Shown here: in pieces, positions 1 to 8,304 of the stretch
How the letters are laid out: each line of letters begins with the position of its first letter
Position numbering within the stretch: position 1 is the stretch's first letter
NCBI RefSeq assembly: GCF_000185905.1
Contig: NC_014923.1
Span: 5,417,501 to 5,481,500 of the forward strand
Source: Mesorhizobium ciceri biovar biserrulae WSM1271
GTDB taxonomy: Bacteria > Pseudomonadota > Alphaproteobacteria > Rhizobiales > Rhizobiaceae
Length of the DNA: 64,000 nucleotides
Direction of reading: 5' to 3'
Position numbers and translations under genes: made by a program
The notes under the pieces: generated by a model
The model's input: the letters and a program-made list of their open reading frames with translations, nothing else
Databases searched by the model: none
What the model was told of the DNA's origin: nothing

Positions 1-294
1 GAGGTCGTGGAAAGCGGCACGACCCGCGAGATCTTCCACGACGCCCGCCATCCCTACACGCAGAAGCTGCTGGCCTGCGATCCCGCCCGGCTGTCGCAGC
101 GTGTGCCCCGGCTGCCGACGATTGCCGGGACCTTGCCGGACCTGCGCCGCCGACCAAGCGGCTGCGTCTTCCAGCCGCGCTGCGATCGCGCCGACGCCCA
201 ATGCCTGACGACGCCTCCCAGCGCCCCTGTCGGCGGATCTCATATCGCCCATTGCTGGCACTCGGACGTTCCACTGGGGGCCATGAGCGCATGA
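1..294 (+). CDS. Oligopeptide/dipeptide ABC transporter ATPase, C-terminal part (DppD-like, cut by window edge)
   Basis: Only the last 97 codons are in the window; the reading frame is open from base 1. The visible part is the C-terminal oligopeptide-transporter extension: an HPYTQKLL motif near the start, then a cysteine-containing tail (GCVFQPRCDRADAQC, then a final HC). This extension follows the nucleotide-binding domain in DppD/OppD-type ATPases, so the missing upstream part should hold Walker A, LSGGQ and Walker B. The stop overlaps the next gene's start as ATGA, and the neighbour is the partner ATPase, so the two probably form the cytoplasmic pair of one peptide-type importer. The permeases and binding protein presumably lie upstream, outside the window. 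The substrate cannot be told from the sequence. Confidence 0.9.
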   Translation, partial: EVVESGTTREIFHDARHPYTQKLLACDPARLSQRVPRLPTIAGTLPDLRRRPSGCVFQPRCDRADAQCLTTPPSAPVGGSHIAHCWHSDVPLGAMSA

Positions 295-1265
295 ACGAAG
301 ACCTGCTCCGTGTCAGCGACCTGCGCGTCTCGTTCCGGGTTGGCGGCCTGTCCGCCAGGCTCGCGGGGCGGGCCACCGAAATCGAAGCGGTCTCCGGCGT
401 CAGCTTCACGCTTCAACGAGGCAGCACCTTCGCGCTGGTCGGCGAATCCGGCTCGGGCAAGACGACGCTGGCGCGCACCCTCAACGGTCTTCAGCCGGTG
501 AAAGCAGGCACGATCGTGTTCGAAGGACAGGAACTGCAAGGCCTGTCCAACGCCGCGATGAAACCGGTGCGGCGGCGCATGCCGATGATGTTCCAGGATC
601 CGGTCGGATCGCTGTCGCCGCGGCTCAGCGTGCGCTCGCTGCTGTCGGAGCCTTTCGTCATCCACGGTTTGTCGGATCGCGATCTCAACGCTGAAGTCAC
701 ACGGCTTCTTGCGCTGGTCGGGCTGCCGCGCGATTTCGCCGACCGCTACCCGCACCAGCTATCAGGCGGCCAGGCGCGCCGCGTCGGCGTAGCGCGGGCG
801 ATTGCGCTGGACCCGGTGCTGGTCGTCGCCGACGAGCCGACCGCCGGCCTCGACGTCTCCGTGCAGGGAGAGGTGCTGAACCTGCTCAACGACCTGCGCG
901 ACCGCATGGGCCTGTCGATGCTGATCATCACCCACAATCTGCATGTCGTGCGCCAGATCGCCGACCGCATGGCGGTGATGTATCTCGGGCGCTTCGTCGA
1001 GCAGGGCGAAACCGAAGCGATCTTCCGCGCCCCGCATCATCCCTATACGGCGGCCCTTCTCTCCGCCAATCCCGAGCCTGATCCCGACAGGGTGCATCAG
1101 CGCATCACGCTGCCGGCTGACGTTCCGTCCTTGCTGGCGCGCCCCTCAGGCTGCGAGTTTCACACACGCTGCCCGCAGGCCGAGGGCCGTTGCGCGCTGG
1201 ATGTCCCCGTCCCGGCCTCGGTCGGCGACAGCCGTCTGACCTGCCATTTCCCGCTGAACACATAA
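291..1265 (+). CDS. Oligopeptide/dipeptide ABC transporter ATP-binding protein (DppF/OppF-like)
   Basis: This 324-residue protein would power an inner-membrane peptide-type importer from the cytoplasm. Walker A GESGSGKTT is at residues 51-59. The signature LSGGQARRVGVARAI and Walker B VLVVADEPTAGLD follow, and the C-terminal oligopeptide-transporter extension has HHPYTAALL and a cysteine-bearing tail (RPSGCEFHTRCPQ). Length is normal for DppF/OppF. The start at 291 is chosen because it overlaps the previous stop as ATGA and the protein then begins at the usual place; an in-frame upstream extension to 201 would overlap coding sequence. A CocE-type hydrolase follows 48 bases later, suggesting that the imported compound has an ester or amide bond to be cut. 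Confidence 0.93.
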   Translation: MNEDLLRVSDLRVSFRVGGLSARLAGRATEIEAVSGVSFTLQRGSTFALVGESGSGKTTLARTLNGLQPVKAGTIVFEGQELQGLSNAAMKPVRRRMPMMFQDPVGSLSPRLSVRSLLSEPFVIHGLSDRDLNAEVTRLLALVGLPRDFADRYPHQLSGGQARRVGVARAIALDPVLVVADEPTAGLDVSVQGEVLNLLNDLRDRMGLSMLIITHNLHVVRQIADRMAVMYLGRFVEQGETEAIFRAPHHPYTAALLSANPEPDPDRVHQRITLPADVPSLLARPSGCEFHTRCPQAEGRCALDVPVPASVGDSRLTCHFPLNT

Positions 1266-1313
1266 GGATCGCCACCGGCGCAAGTGTCGGCCGGGGCGTT
1301 GAGAGGAGCCGCC

Positions 1314-3341
1314 ATGCAAGATATCCGCGTCGTCACCGATTTCCCGCGCAAAATCCGCGAGATCGAGAATTTGTGGATTCCGATGCCGGATGGCGTCAAG
1401 CTGGCGGCGCGTGTCTGGCTGCCGGAAGACGCGGAGAGCGATCCCGTGCCGGCGATCCTCGAATATTTGCCCTATCGCAAGCGTGACGGAACGGTGGAGC
1501 GCGATGCGCTGACGCATCCCTATTTCGCCGGTCACGGCTATGCCGGCGTGCGGGTCGACATGCGCGGCTCGGGCGACAGCGAAGGGCTGTGCAAGGGTGA
1601 GTATCTGAAGCAGGAGCAGGATGACTGCCTGGTGGTCATCGAATGGCTGGCGAGGCAATCCTGGTGCTCGGGAAGCGTCGGCATGATCGGCATCAGCTGG
1701 GGCGGCTTCAACGGGCTGCAGGTCGCGGCCCGCCGGCCGCCGGCGCTGAAAGCCGTCGTTTCGCTGTGTTCGACCGACGACCGCTATAACGACGACGTGC
1801 ATTATCTCGGCGGCGCGATGATGTGCGACAATCTGATGTGGGGAACCACCGCCTGGGCCATCGCCATGACCCCGCCCGACCCGCTCATTGTCGGTGACCG
1901 CTGGCGCGATCTTTGGAAACAACGGCTGAATGGCAATGGCATCTGGATGCAGGACTGGTTCGAACACCAGCGCCGCGACGATTTCTACAAGCACGGTTCG
2001 ATCTGCGAGGATTATTCCGATGTCGAAATCCCGGTCTACGCCGTCGGCGGCTGGGCCGACGGTTACCCCAATCCGATCTTCCGGATGCTGGAAAAGCTAA
2101 GCGGTCCCCGCAAAGGGTTGATTGGACCCTGGGGCCATAAATATCCGCACTTCGCCATGCCAGGACCGCGCATCGGCTTCCTGCAGGAGTGCCTGCGCTG
2201 GTGGGACCAATATCTCAAGGGCATAAACACCGGCATTGCCGACGAGCCGATGCTGCGCGCCTGGATTCAGGATCCCGCACGGCCGGCAGCGATCTATGAC
2301 GAGCGACCCGGCCGCTGGGTCGCGGAGCCGGCATGGCCGGGGCCGGGGATCGGCGAAAAGGTGCTGAACCTTGCGCCGCATGTGCTGAGCGAGGCCAGGG
2401 GCGAAGACACGATCCTGGAGATTTCATCGCCGCAGACGGCCGGCCTGTCTTCCGGCGCCTGGTGCGGTTATGGCGTCATGCCGACCTTGCCGGTCGACCA
2501 ACGCACGGAAGAAGGCAATGCCCTGATCTTCGAGACGGCGCCGTTGACCGAAGCGGTCGAGATCCTCGGTTTTCCCGAATTCGAGGTCAAGCTCTCCTCC
2601 GACAAGCCGGTTGCGCTTCTGTCCGCCACGCTGTCGCAAATGTTCCCTGAAGGTGCTGCCTCGCGCGTCAGCTACGGCATCCTCAATCTGAGCCATCGCA
2701 ACGATGATCTGGACATCGCACCCATGGTGCCGGGCCGGGCGGAGACCGTCCGCATCAAGCTGCGCTGCTGCGGGCAGCGTTTCGAGGTTGGCGAGCGTAT
2801 CCGGCTGGCACTGGCGACATCGCATTGGCCGATCGTCTTTCCGACCGCCGAGCAGGCGACGCTGTCGATCCATTGCGGCGATAGCCGGCTGATCCTGCCG
2901 GTGCGCGCGCCGCAGAAGCTGGACGACACGCTGGGGGCCTTCCTGGCTCCGGAAAGCGCCGCGCCGATGGAGCAGGAGGTTCTGACCAAAGGGGACGGCT
3001 TTCAGCGCTCGGTTTCGACAGACCAGGTCACTGGCGAGACCGTCTACCAAGTCGTCAATGATGGCGGCACGGTGCGGCATCCACATACGGGAATCGTCCT
3101 TTCAGCGAAGCATGTCGACCGGTTCTCCATTCACCCCGACGACCCGACCTCGGCGGTCGGCACCTGCACCTGGGAAAAATCCTATGGCCGCGGCGACTGG
3201 CAGGCGCGCCTTTCAGTGACGGCGACGGTGCGCGCCCTGCGCGACGTCTGGCGGATCGAGACCCACATCACTGCCCATGACGGAGACGAGCGGATCGTCG
3301 ACCGCAGCGAGGTCAAGGAGTATCGGCGCGATCTCAACTGA
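1314..3341 (+). CDS. CocE/NonD family (S15) hydrolase
   Basis: This 675-residue protein has the layout of the Xaa-Pro dipeptidyl-peptidase S15/CocE family: an alpha/beta-hydrolase domain followed by a C-terminal beta-sandwich. The nucleophile lies in GISWGG (Ser128), after the family MRGSGDSEG segment. The usual GPWGH segment gives His275 as the probable catalytic histidine. The family cleaves esters or amides (cocaine esterase, acyl hydrolases, X-Pro peptidases), so the substrate is open. A GAGAGGAG ribosome site lies just before ATG 1314; a GTG 30 bases upstream has no such site. No signal peptide is visible, so the enzyme is probably cytoplasmic and acts on whatever the preceding ABC transporter brings in. 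The gene runs convergently into a LysR gene with a 17-base gap. Confidence 0.9.
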   Translation: MQDIRVVTDFPRKIREIENLWIPMPDGVKLAARVWLPEDAESDPVPAILEYLPYRKRDGTVERDALTHPYFAGHGYAGVRVDMRGSGDSEGLCKGEYLKQEQDDCLVVIEWLARQSWCSGSVGMIGISWGGFNGLQVAARRPPALKAVVSLCSTDDRYNDDVHYLGGAMMCDNLMWGTTAWAIAMTPPDPLIVGDRWRDLWKQRLNGNGIWMQDWFEHQRRDDFYKHGSICEDYSDVEIPVYAVGGWADGYPNPIFRMLEKLSGPRKGLIGPWGHKYPHFAMPGPRIGFLQECLRWWDQYLKGINTGIADEPMLRAWIQDPARPAAIYDERPGRWVAEPAWPGPGIGEKVLNLAPHVLSEARGEDTILEISSPQTAGLSSGAWCGYGVMPTLPVDQRTEEGNALIFETAPLTEAVEILGFPEFEVKLSSDKPVALLSATLSQMFPEGAASRVSYGILNLSHRNDDLDIAPMVPGRAETVRIKLRCCGQRFEVGERIRLALATSHWPIVFPTAEQATLSIHCGDSRLILPVRAPQKLDDTLGAFLAPESAAPMEQEVLTKGDGFQRSVSTDQVTGETVYQVVNDGGTVRHPHTGIVLSAKHVDRFSIHPDDPTSAVGTCTWEKSYGRGDWQARLSVTATVRALRDVWRIETHITAHDGDERIVDRSEVKEYRRDLN

Positions 3342-3358
3342 GCGGCGGCGATTGTCAA

Positions 3359-4261
3359 TCAGGCCATCGATTTCGGCAAGGCGACGGCCAGCGCATCGAC
3401 GGCCAGCCGCACCTTCAGCGGCAGATGCGGTGTCTGCAGCCAAAGCGCGTGGCAGTCGTAGAGATATCGCGGCTGGTCCGGCAACAGCGCCATCAGCGCG
3501 CCGGCCTGAATGCGGTCGCGTACCAGCCACCAGGGCAGCCAGGCCAGCCCCATGCCGTCGGCGGCCGCGTCAGCGATGGCATCGAGATCGTCGAGCCGCA
3601 GCCGTCCGGTTGGCGTGATCTCGAGCGTGGGTTGCCCCTCGCGCACAAACAACCACGGCTGAACGACCTGGCCGAGCCGGCGGTAGACAATCGCCTGATG
3701 GTCGGCGAGATCCTCGATCCGCTGCGGCTCGCCATGAATTCTGAGATAAGAGGGTGCCGCGCAGACGACCATGCCCTGACGCGCGACGCGACGCGCAATC
3801 ACCCCCACCTTGTCGTCAAGAGTGCCGGTGCGGATTGCGAGATCGTAGCCGTCCTCGGCAAGATCCGCCAAGCGGTCGGTGAGCGACAGGTCGAGTTCCA
3901 GCATCGGATATTGATGGGCCAGCTTCAGCAACACGGGGGTCACGCAATGGCGCCCGAAATGCGCCGGCATGGTGACCCGCAGTTTTCCACGTGGCTCCGA
4001 AAACTGTTCGGCGGCGAGCGCATCGGCGGCTTCGGCCTCGGCCAGCACCACCCGACAGCGTTCATAGTAAGCGCGGCCGAAGTCGGTCAGGCTCTGCCGT
4101 CGCGTGGTCCGGTTGAGCAGCCGCACGCCCAGCCGCTCCTCGATAAACCGGACATGCTTGCCTACCATCGGTCCGGAGAGGTCGAGCGCGACCGCCGCGG
4201 CCGCGAACGAGCCGAGATCGACCGCCTTGACGAACACGGCCATGCTCTCAAGCCGATCCAT
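3359..4261 (-). CDS. LysR family transcriptional regulator
   Basis: This 300-residue protein has an N-terminal winged helix-turn-helix (residues about 1-60, with FAAAAVALDLSGPMVGKHVR and RLLNRTTRR) and a LysR substrate-binding domain. The NRTTRRQSLTDFGRAYYER stretch places it in the group related to AaeR/DmlR-type regulators. It is divergent from the MDR oxidoreductase gene beginning at 4363, the usual arrangement for a LysR protein and its target. The intergenic inverted repeat CATTCGG/CCGAATG is a candidate site. An AGGAG ribosome site precedes ATG 4261. The inducer is unknown. Confidence 0.93.
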   Translation of the reverse strand: MDRLESMAVFVKAVDLGSFAAAAVALDLSGPMVGKHVRFIEERLGVRLLNRTTRRQSLTDFGRAYYERCRVVLAEAEAADALAAEQFSEPRGKLRVTMPAHFGRHCVTPVLLKLAHQYPMLELDLSLTDRLADLAEDGYDLAIRTGTLDDKVGVIARRVARQGMVVCAAPSYLRIHGEPQRIEDLADHQAIVYRRLGQVVQPWLFVREGQPTLEITPTGRLRLDDLDAIADAAADGMGLAWLPWWLVRDRIQAGALMALLPDQPRYLYDCHALWLQTPHLPLKVRLAVDALAVALPKSMA

Positions 4262-4332
4262 ATTCGGAACTCCTGGTTTCTACTGTTCTTCTCTTACAGC
4301 CATTTATCCCCGACAAGACCGGCTGCATAGCT

Positions 4333-4365
4333 CATTCGGTTCAGATGATTTGGAGTATCCGAATG
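4333..4365. promoter_or_regulatory. Inverted repeat, candidate LysR operator
   Basis: CATTCGG (4333-4339) and its exact reverse complement CCGAATG (4359-4365) sit in the 101-base gap between the divergent LysR and oxidoreductase genes. The right arm overlaps the oxidoreductase start codon at 4363. The position would suit repression or autoregulation. No experiment supports it; the spacing (19 bases) is wider than a classical T-N11-A LysR box. Confidence 0.35.
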
Positions 4366-5352
4366 ACACGCGTAGTTCGCTTTCACCAGCATGGTGGCCC
4401 CGAGGTTCTGCGCATCGAGGATGTCGCGCTTTCCCCACCGGGTTCGGGCGAAGTTCAAATCCGGGTCAAGGCACTCGGCCTCAATCGCGCCGAAGCGCTG
4501 CTGCGCGCGGCTTCCTATATCGAGACGCCGACGCTCCCCTCGGGGCTTGGCCTCGAGGCAGCGGGCGTCATCGAGGCTATTGGCGACGGTGTGAGGGATT
4601 TCGCGCCGGGCGACAGCGTCAGTGTTATCCCGCCGCAATCGATGATCCGCTGGCCGGCCTATGGCGAGTTTGCCACCTACCCCGCCGGACTTGTCGTCAA
4701 GCATCCGCCGTCGCTCGACTGGCAGACGGCAGCGGCCGTCTGGATGCAGTATCTCACCGCCTATGGCGCGCTGATCGATATCGCCGGGCTGCACAGCGGA
4801 GACCACGTGGTGATCACCGCAGCCTCGAGCAGCGTCGGGCTTGCGGCAATCCAGATCGCCAACAGGGTCGGTGCAACAGCGATTGCGGTGACGCGGACAT
4901 CGGCGAAGAGGCAGGCCCTGCTCGACGCCGGCGCGGCTGAAGTCGTCACCTTGGCCGAGGAGGATTTGGCGGCACGGCTGAATGAGATCGCAGGGCCTGA
5001 AGGCGTGCGCGTCGTGTTCGATGCGGTCGGCGGCCCGATCTTCGAGCCACTCACAGCGGCCATGTCGCGTGGCGGCATCCTCATCGAATATGGCGGTCTC
5101 AGCCGCGAACCGACGCCATTCCCTCTGCCAGCGGTGCTGAGCAAGACGCTGACACTGCGCGGCTACCTCGTCCACGAGATCACCGGCAACCCTGTGAAAC
5201 TCGAGGCCGCCAAGGCGTTTATCGTCGAAGGTCTGGAGCACGGAACGCTGAGGCCGATCATCGACAGGACCTTCGCGTTCGACCAAATCGTCGAGGCGCA
5301 CCGCTACCTGGAGTCGAACGAGCAGTTCGGCAAGATCGTAGTGACGATCTGA
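4363..5352 (+). CDS. MDR family NAD(P)-dependent oxidoreductase (quinone oxidoreductase-like)
   Basis: This 329-residue protein belongs to the medium-chain dehydrogenase/reductase superfamily. The N-terminal GroES-like part contains GLEAAGVIEAIGDGVRDF and the Rossmann part contains the AASSSVGLAAIQIA nucleotide-binding loop, then DAVGG. I see none of the clustered cysteines of a structural zinc site, which favours the NADPH:quinone reductase branch over zinc alcohol dehydrogenases. The start at 4363 is preferred over 4345 because TTGGAG lies 6-10 bases upstream. The gene is divergent from a LysR regulator that may control it. Its stop codon is the last base triplet of the first unit of a 19-bp tandem repeat, so the C-terminus may have been shaped by the repeat. 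Confidence 0.88.
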   Translation: MTRVVRFHQHGGPEVLRIEDVALSPPGSGEVQIRVKALGLNRAEALLRAASYIETPTLPSGLGLEAAGVIEAIGDGVRDFAPGDSVSVIPPQSMIRWPAYGEFATYPAGLVVKHPPSLDWQTAAAVWMQYLTAYGALIDIAGLHSGDHVVITAASSSVGLAAIQIANRVGATAIAVTRTSAKRQALLDAGAAEVVTLAEEDLAARLNEIAGPEGVRVVFDAVGGPIFEPLTAAMSRGGILIEYGGLSREPTPFPLPAVLSKTLTLRGYLVHEITGNPVKLEAAKAFIVEGLEHGTLRPIIDRTFAFDQIVEAHRYLESNEQFGKIVVTI

Positions 5353-5408
5353 GATCGTAGTGACGATCTGAGATCGTGGTGACGATTTGAATCGTGGTGA
5401 CTGCCTGA
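5334..5408. repeat. Tandem repeat of about four 19-bp palindromic units
   Basis: The unit GATCGTAGTGACGATCTGA occurs exactly at 5334-5352 and 5353-5371. A third copy with two changes is at 5372-5390, and a degenerate fourth at 5391-5408. Each unit contains an inverted repeat, GATCGT-N4-ACGATC, so the array could form successive hairpins or hold several sites for one dimeric protein. The first unit forms the last codons and stop of the upstream oxidoreductase gene, and each good copy repeats the TGA. There is no U-run after it, so a standard terminator is not evident. Confidence 0.9.
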
Positions 5409-5602
5409 GCAACGCTGGCGAACAAATCATTCTTGCAGGGCAATATCGACCTTGAAGCCGCGGCTTTGCATCCCTAACTGTTCGGTGCGGGCCGGGCCCC
5501 TCTGACTGTCGCTTTTGGCGATTGTGATGTCGGACCGCTTTAACGGGCCCGTTTCCATTCTTTCGGTCAAGCGGGCTCATTCCTTTCGGTTTGGAGCCCC
5601 GT

Positions 5603-5905
5603 ATGACATCTACTTCCCTCCTCGGTATGGTTTGCCCCTCCTGCCGCGTCGCGCTCGTGATGAGCGAACGCCAGGGTATCGAAATCGACTACTGTCCGCA
5701 GTGCCGCGGCGTCTGGCTTGATCGAGGAGAACTCGACAAGATCATCGAGCGTTCCGGCAGGGAAGCGGCGCCCGCGCCGCAGCCACAGCCGGCAGCATTC
5801 TCCCAGCCACAAAATGGCCAGAGCCGCGATGACGATTATTCCCGCTCGCACGGTCACCGCTATCCGAAGCGGAAGAAATCATTCTTCGAAGAGTTGTTCG
5901 ACTGA
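5603..5905 (+). CDS. Small zinc-ribbon (zf-TFIIB type) protein
   Basis: This 100-residue protein has two CxxC pairs, CPSC near residue 12 and CPQC near residue 34, in the arrangement of the zf-TFIIB family, followed by the typical GVWLDRGELDKII. After this come a Pro/Gln-rich linker and a basic/aromatic tail ending KKSFFEELFD, a common ending for this family. The role is unknown: such proteins are widespread and uncharacterised, and they probably bind zinc. The start at 5603 has GGAG 6 bases upstream; a TTG 12 bases earlier is less likely. The next gene begins 73 bases downstream on the same strand and may be cotranscribed. Confidence 0.82.
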   Translation: MTSTSLLGMVCPSCRVALVMSERQGIEIDYCPQCRGVWLDRGELDKIIERSGREAAPAPQPQPAAFSQPQNGQSRDDDYSRSHGHRYPKRKKSFFEELFD

Positions 5906-5978
5906 CCGCATGATGCCCGACATCCAGGCCGGCACTTGCTGAAACTTCCGAAACCACATCGACAAAGGTTCATCTCCG

Positions 5979-6962
5979 ATGATTTCCCGCACCAGCCGAT
6001 TTGCAGCCCTCTTTGCAGGACTGTTCCTTGCATTCTCCATGGTTGCGATGGACCATGCCGAGGCCCGTCGTGGCGGCAGTTTCGGCAGTCGTGGCATGCG
6101 TACGTTCCAATCGGCACCGCCGACCAGGACGGCCCCAGCACCGACCGCTCCGGTCGAGCGGTCGATGACGCCCAACACCGGTGTGAACAACGCGGCCCGG
6201 CAGCCGCAGGCCGGCCTGCAGAGGCCCGGCTTCATGAGCGGTTTCGGTGGAACGATGTTGCGCGGCCTGTTGCTCGGCGGCCTGTTCGGCCTGCTTTTGG
6301 GTCAGGGCTTCGGCGGCCTGGCCGGCATGTTCGGTTTCCTGCTTCAGGCCTTGCTGATCGGTGGCGCGATCATGCTGGCCATCAGGTTCTTCCGCTCGCA
6401 ATCCGCGCGCGGCCCCGCGCCGGCGCTCGCAGGTGCCGGCAATGCCCAGGCTTCGCGATTTGAGAACCGCTCAACGGCAGGGCAGCAGACTGCAGGCTCC
6501 TTCACAATTCCCGGTTTCGGCGGCGGTTCAGGTGGAGGCTCTCCGGCCGCCGCCTCCGAGGAGATCACGCTGGCCCAGACGGATCTCGACGCATTCCAGC
6601 AGCTGCTGACCGATGTCCAGGAAGCATTCGGGCGCGAAGACCATGCCGCTCTGCGCCGGGCGGTTACACCCGAAATGGTATCCTATCTGTCGGAAGAGTT
6701 GGCCGACAATGCCCAGAAAGGTCTCAGGAACGAGGTGACTGATATCACCTTGCTGCAGGCCGACATCGCGGAAAGCTGGCGCGAGGATGAGCGCGACTAC
6801 GCCACGGCCGCCTTGCGCTACGAATCTCGTGACGTGACGCGCGAACGGGCCAGCGGCAAAATCGTCGCGGGCGACGATGATCATCCGACAGAGACGACCG
6901 AGCTGTGGACTTTCGTGCGTGAGAATGGATCGAACTGGAAGCTCTCGGCAATACAGGCTTGA
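5979..6962 (+). CDS. Tim44-like domain membrane protein
   Basis: This 327-residue protein starts with a signal-peptide-like segment (hydrophobic residues about 8-24, possible cut after HAEA near 29). An Arg/Gly/Pro-rich low-complexity stretch follows, then two closely spaced hydrophobic segments (GLLLGGLFGLLLG and LLQALLIGGAIMLAI). The C-terminal domain from about residue 190 (ITLAQTDLDAFQQLLTDVQEAF onward) resembles the Tim44-like family. Bacterial members of this type are common in Rhizobiales and have no firmly assigned function; some have been linked to the inner membrane. An AAAGG lies before ATG 5979. Confidence 0.8.
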   Translation: MISRTSRFAALFAGLFLAFSMVAMDHAEARRGGSFGSRGMRTFQSAPPTRTAPAPTAPVERSMTPNTGVNNAARQPQAGLQRPGFMSGFGGTMLRGLLLGGLFGLLLGQGFGGLAGMFGFLLQALLIGGAIMLAIRFFRSQSARGPAPALAGAGNAQASRFENRSTAGQQTAGSFTIPGFGGGSGGGSPAAASEEITLAQTDLDAFQQLLTDVQEAFGREDHAALRRAVTPEMVSYLSEELADNAQKGLRNEVTDITLLQADIAESWREDERDYATAALRYESRDVTRERASGKIVAGDDDHPTETTELWTFVRENGSNWKLSAIQA

Positions 6963-7003
6963 GCCTCGGGCGATTTTTTCCGAGGTTTCGCAGTTGTGGG
7001 CGT

Positions 7004-8101
7004 TCAGCGCACGATCTTGACGCACATCGGCGTGCCGATCTCGATGGCGCGCCCGGTGTCGGTCAGTATGCCGCTGTCGGCGTCGCGGGCGAAGATCGAA
7101 ATGCGGTCGCCATTCTGGTTGGCGGAAAACAGATGGCCGCCTGACGGCGTCAGCGCCAGGTTACGCGGGGTCGCGCCGCCGCAAGGGATATAGCCGACGA
7201 GGCTGAGCGACCCTGTCTGCTGGTCGACCGCCATGATGACGACGCTGTCATGGCCGCGGTTGGAGCCGTAGACAAAACGGCCATCCGGTGAGATCTGGAT
7301 ATCGGCGCAGTGGTTGCTGTCGCGTGCCTCGGCCGGCACCGCCGGCTTTGCGTCGATGATCGAGAGCTTGCCGGTGGCTTCGTCCAGCGTCATCGACACG
7401 ATGGTCGAATCCAGTTCGTTCATGACGAAGACGAAGCGTCCGTTCGGATGCAGTGCGAGGTGGCGTGGACCGGCGCCGGATGGCAAAGCGGATTCGGTTA
7501 GCTTGGCCAGATTGCCCTCGCGCTCGATCCGGTAAGACACCAGCCGGTCGATGCCGAGGTCGGCGACGATGGCTGTTCCCCCACCGATGGTTTCGGTGAC
7601 GCTGTGTGCATGCGAGCGTTCCTGCCGCGCCACATTCGGGCCGCTGCCCTCATGCGAAACGCTGGCAAGCGGCGCCGACAAGGCGCCGTTCTCTTCGAAG
7701 CCATAGACAGCCACCGCGCGATCCGGGCCGCCCTCGCCCATGCCGTAATTGGCGACCAGCAGTTTTGTCCCGTCGCGGGTGATGGTGTTGTGGGCGGCTA
7801 TGCTGCCGAGCGACGGTTGCTTGTTCAGATAAATGAGCGTCCCCGAAGCTCGATCGAAGCTGTAAGCTGAGACGGTGCCCTCGCGCCAGGTGAACACTTC
7901 CGAGTTGGCGTAGATCCGCGAGCCGTCCGGTGTCACCGAGAGGAAGGTCGGATTGTCGACGTCGTTGGTCTCGGCCAGTTTTCGTGTTTCCAGCGTCGTC
8001 TCGTCAAAGCTGTAGACGCTGAGGCCGACGCCCCGAGCGCCCTGAAAATACGGCGCCTCGCGGTTCAGGCTGCCGACAAAGACCAGACAATTCTCGCGCA
8101 T
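7004..8101 (-). CDS. Lactonase family beta-propeller protein (6-phosphogluconolactonase-like)
   Basis: This 365-residue protein has the repeated blade pattern of the YbhE-type lactonase family. Examples are NPTFLSVTPDGSRIYANSE, GPRHLALHPNGRFVFVMNE, CADIQISPDGRFVYGSNR and TPRNLALTPSGGHLFSANQ. Members hydrolyse 6-phosphogluconolactone or other sugar lactones; the substrate here is not set by sequence. The start at 8101 follows an AGGGGAGGAAAT ribosome site, while an upstream in-frame extension to 8164 lacks one. No signal peptide is visible, so it is probably cytoplasmic. It is divergent from the MaoC operon at 8301 and might act on lactones formed by the sugar dehydrogenases nearby, but no direct link is visible. 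Confidence 0.88.
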   Translation of the reverse strand: MRENCLVFVGSLNREAPYFQGARGVGLSVYSFDETTLETRKLAETNDVDNPTFLSVTPDGSRIYANSEVFTWREGTVSAYSFDRASGTLIYLNKQPSLGSIAAHNTITRDGTKLLVANYGMGEGGPDRAVAVYGFEENGALSAPLASVSHEGSGPNVARQERSHAHSVTETIGGGTAIVADLGIDRLVSYRIEREGNLAKLTESALPSGAGPRHLALHPNGRFVFVMNELDSTIVSMTLDEATGKLSIIDAKPAVPAEARDSNHCADIQISPDGRFVYGSNRGHDSVVIMAVDQQTGSLSLVGYIPCGGATPRNLALTPSGGHLFSANQNGDRISIFARDADSGILTDTGRAIEIGTPMCVKIVR

Positions 8102-8229
8102 GATTTCCTCCCCTACCCGCCTGCGCTTTGGCGCGCGGGAGCAGCCAAAATTTCGCCTGTTCACGCTTGCAACGCAACCCCATATGTGAAAATACTATTT
8201 ACAAAAGAAGATTGACGGGAGGAGACGTC

Positions 8230-8304
8230 TTGTATTTCGACGCCTTGATGCGTTCTCCGATAGCTGTGACGTGCCCCATGCAGGTCTGGCGGTGCCGACC
8301 ATGA
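8230..8304 (+). other. Possible 24-codon leader ORF coupled to the MaoC gene
   Basis: A strong ribosome site, GGGAGGAG (8217-8224), lies 5 bases before a TTG at 8230. The frame runs 24 codons and ends at TGA 8302-8304, overlapping the ATG of the MaoC gene at 8301 as ATGA. The MaoC start itself has only a weak ribosome site. Either this short frame is translated and couples translation to the MaoC gene, or the ribosome site belongs to a MaoC start I have misplaced. There is no amino-acid run of the kind that marks attenuator peptides. Confidence 0.35.

Noticed and set aside
5334..5408. A possible CRISPR array
   Set aside because: Units are contiguous 19-mers with no spacers, each unit is itself palindromic, and no cas gene is near.
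4294..5580. A minus-strand open frame of 428 codons opposite the MDR oxidoreductase
   Set aside because: It is antisense to a gene with clear MDR motifs and covers the intergenic repeat; no domain is recognisable.
6964..6985. A terminator-like CCTCGG/CCGAGG hairpin after the Tim44-like gene
   Set aside because: Stem of only 6 bp with a 10-base loop; the T-run is in the loop, not after the stem.
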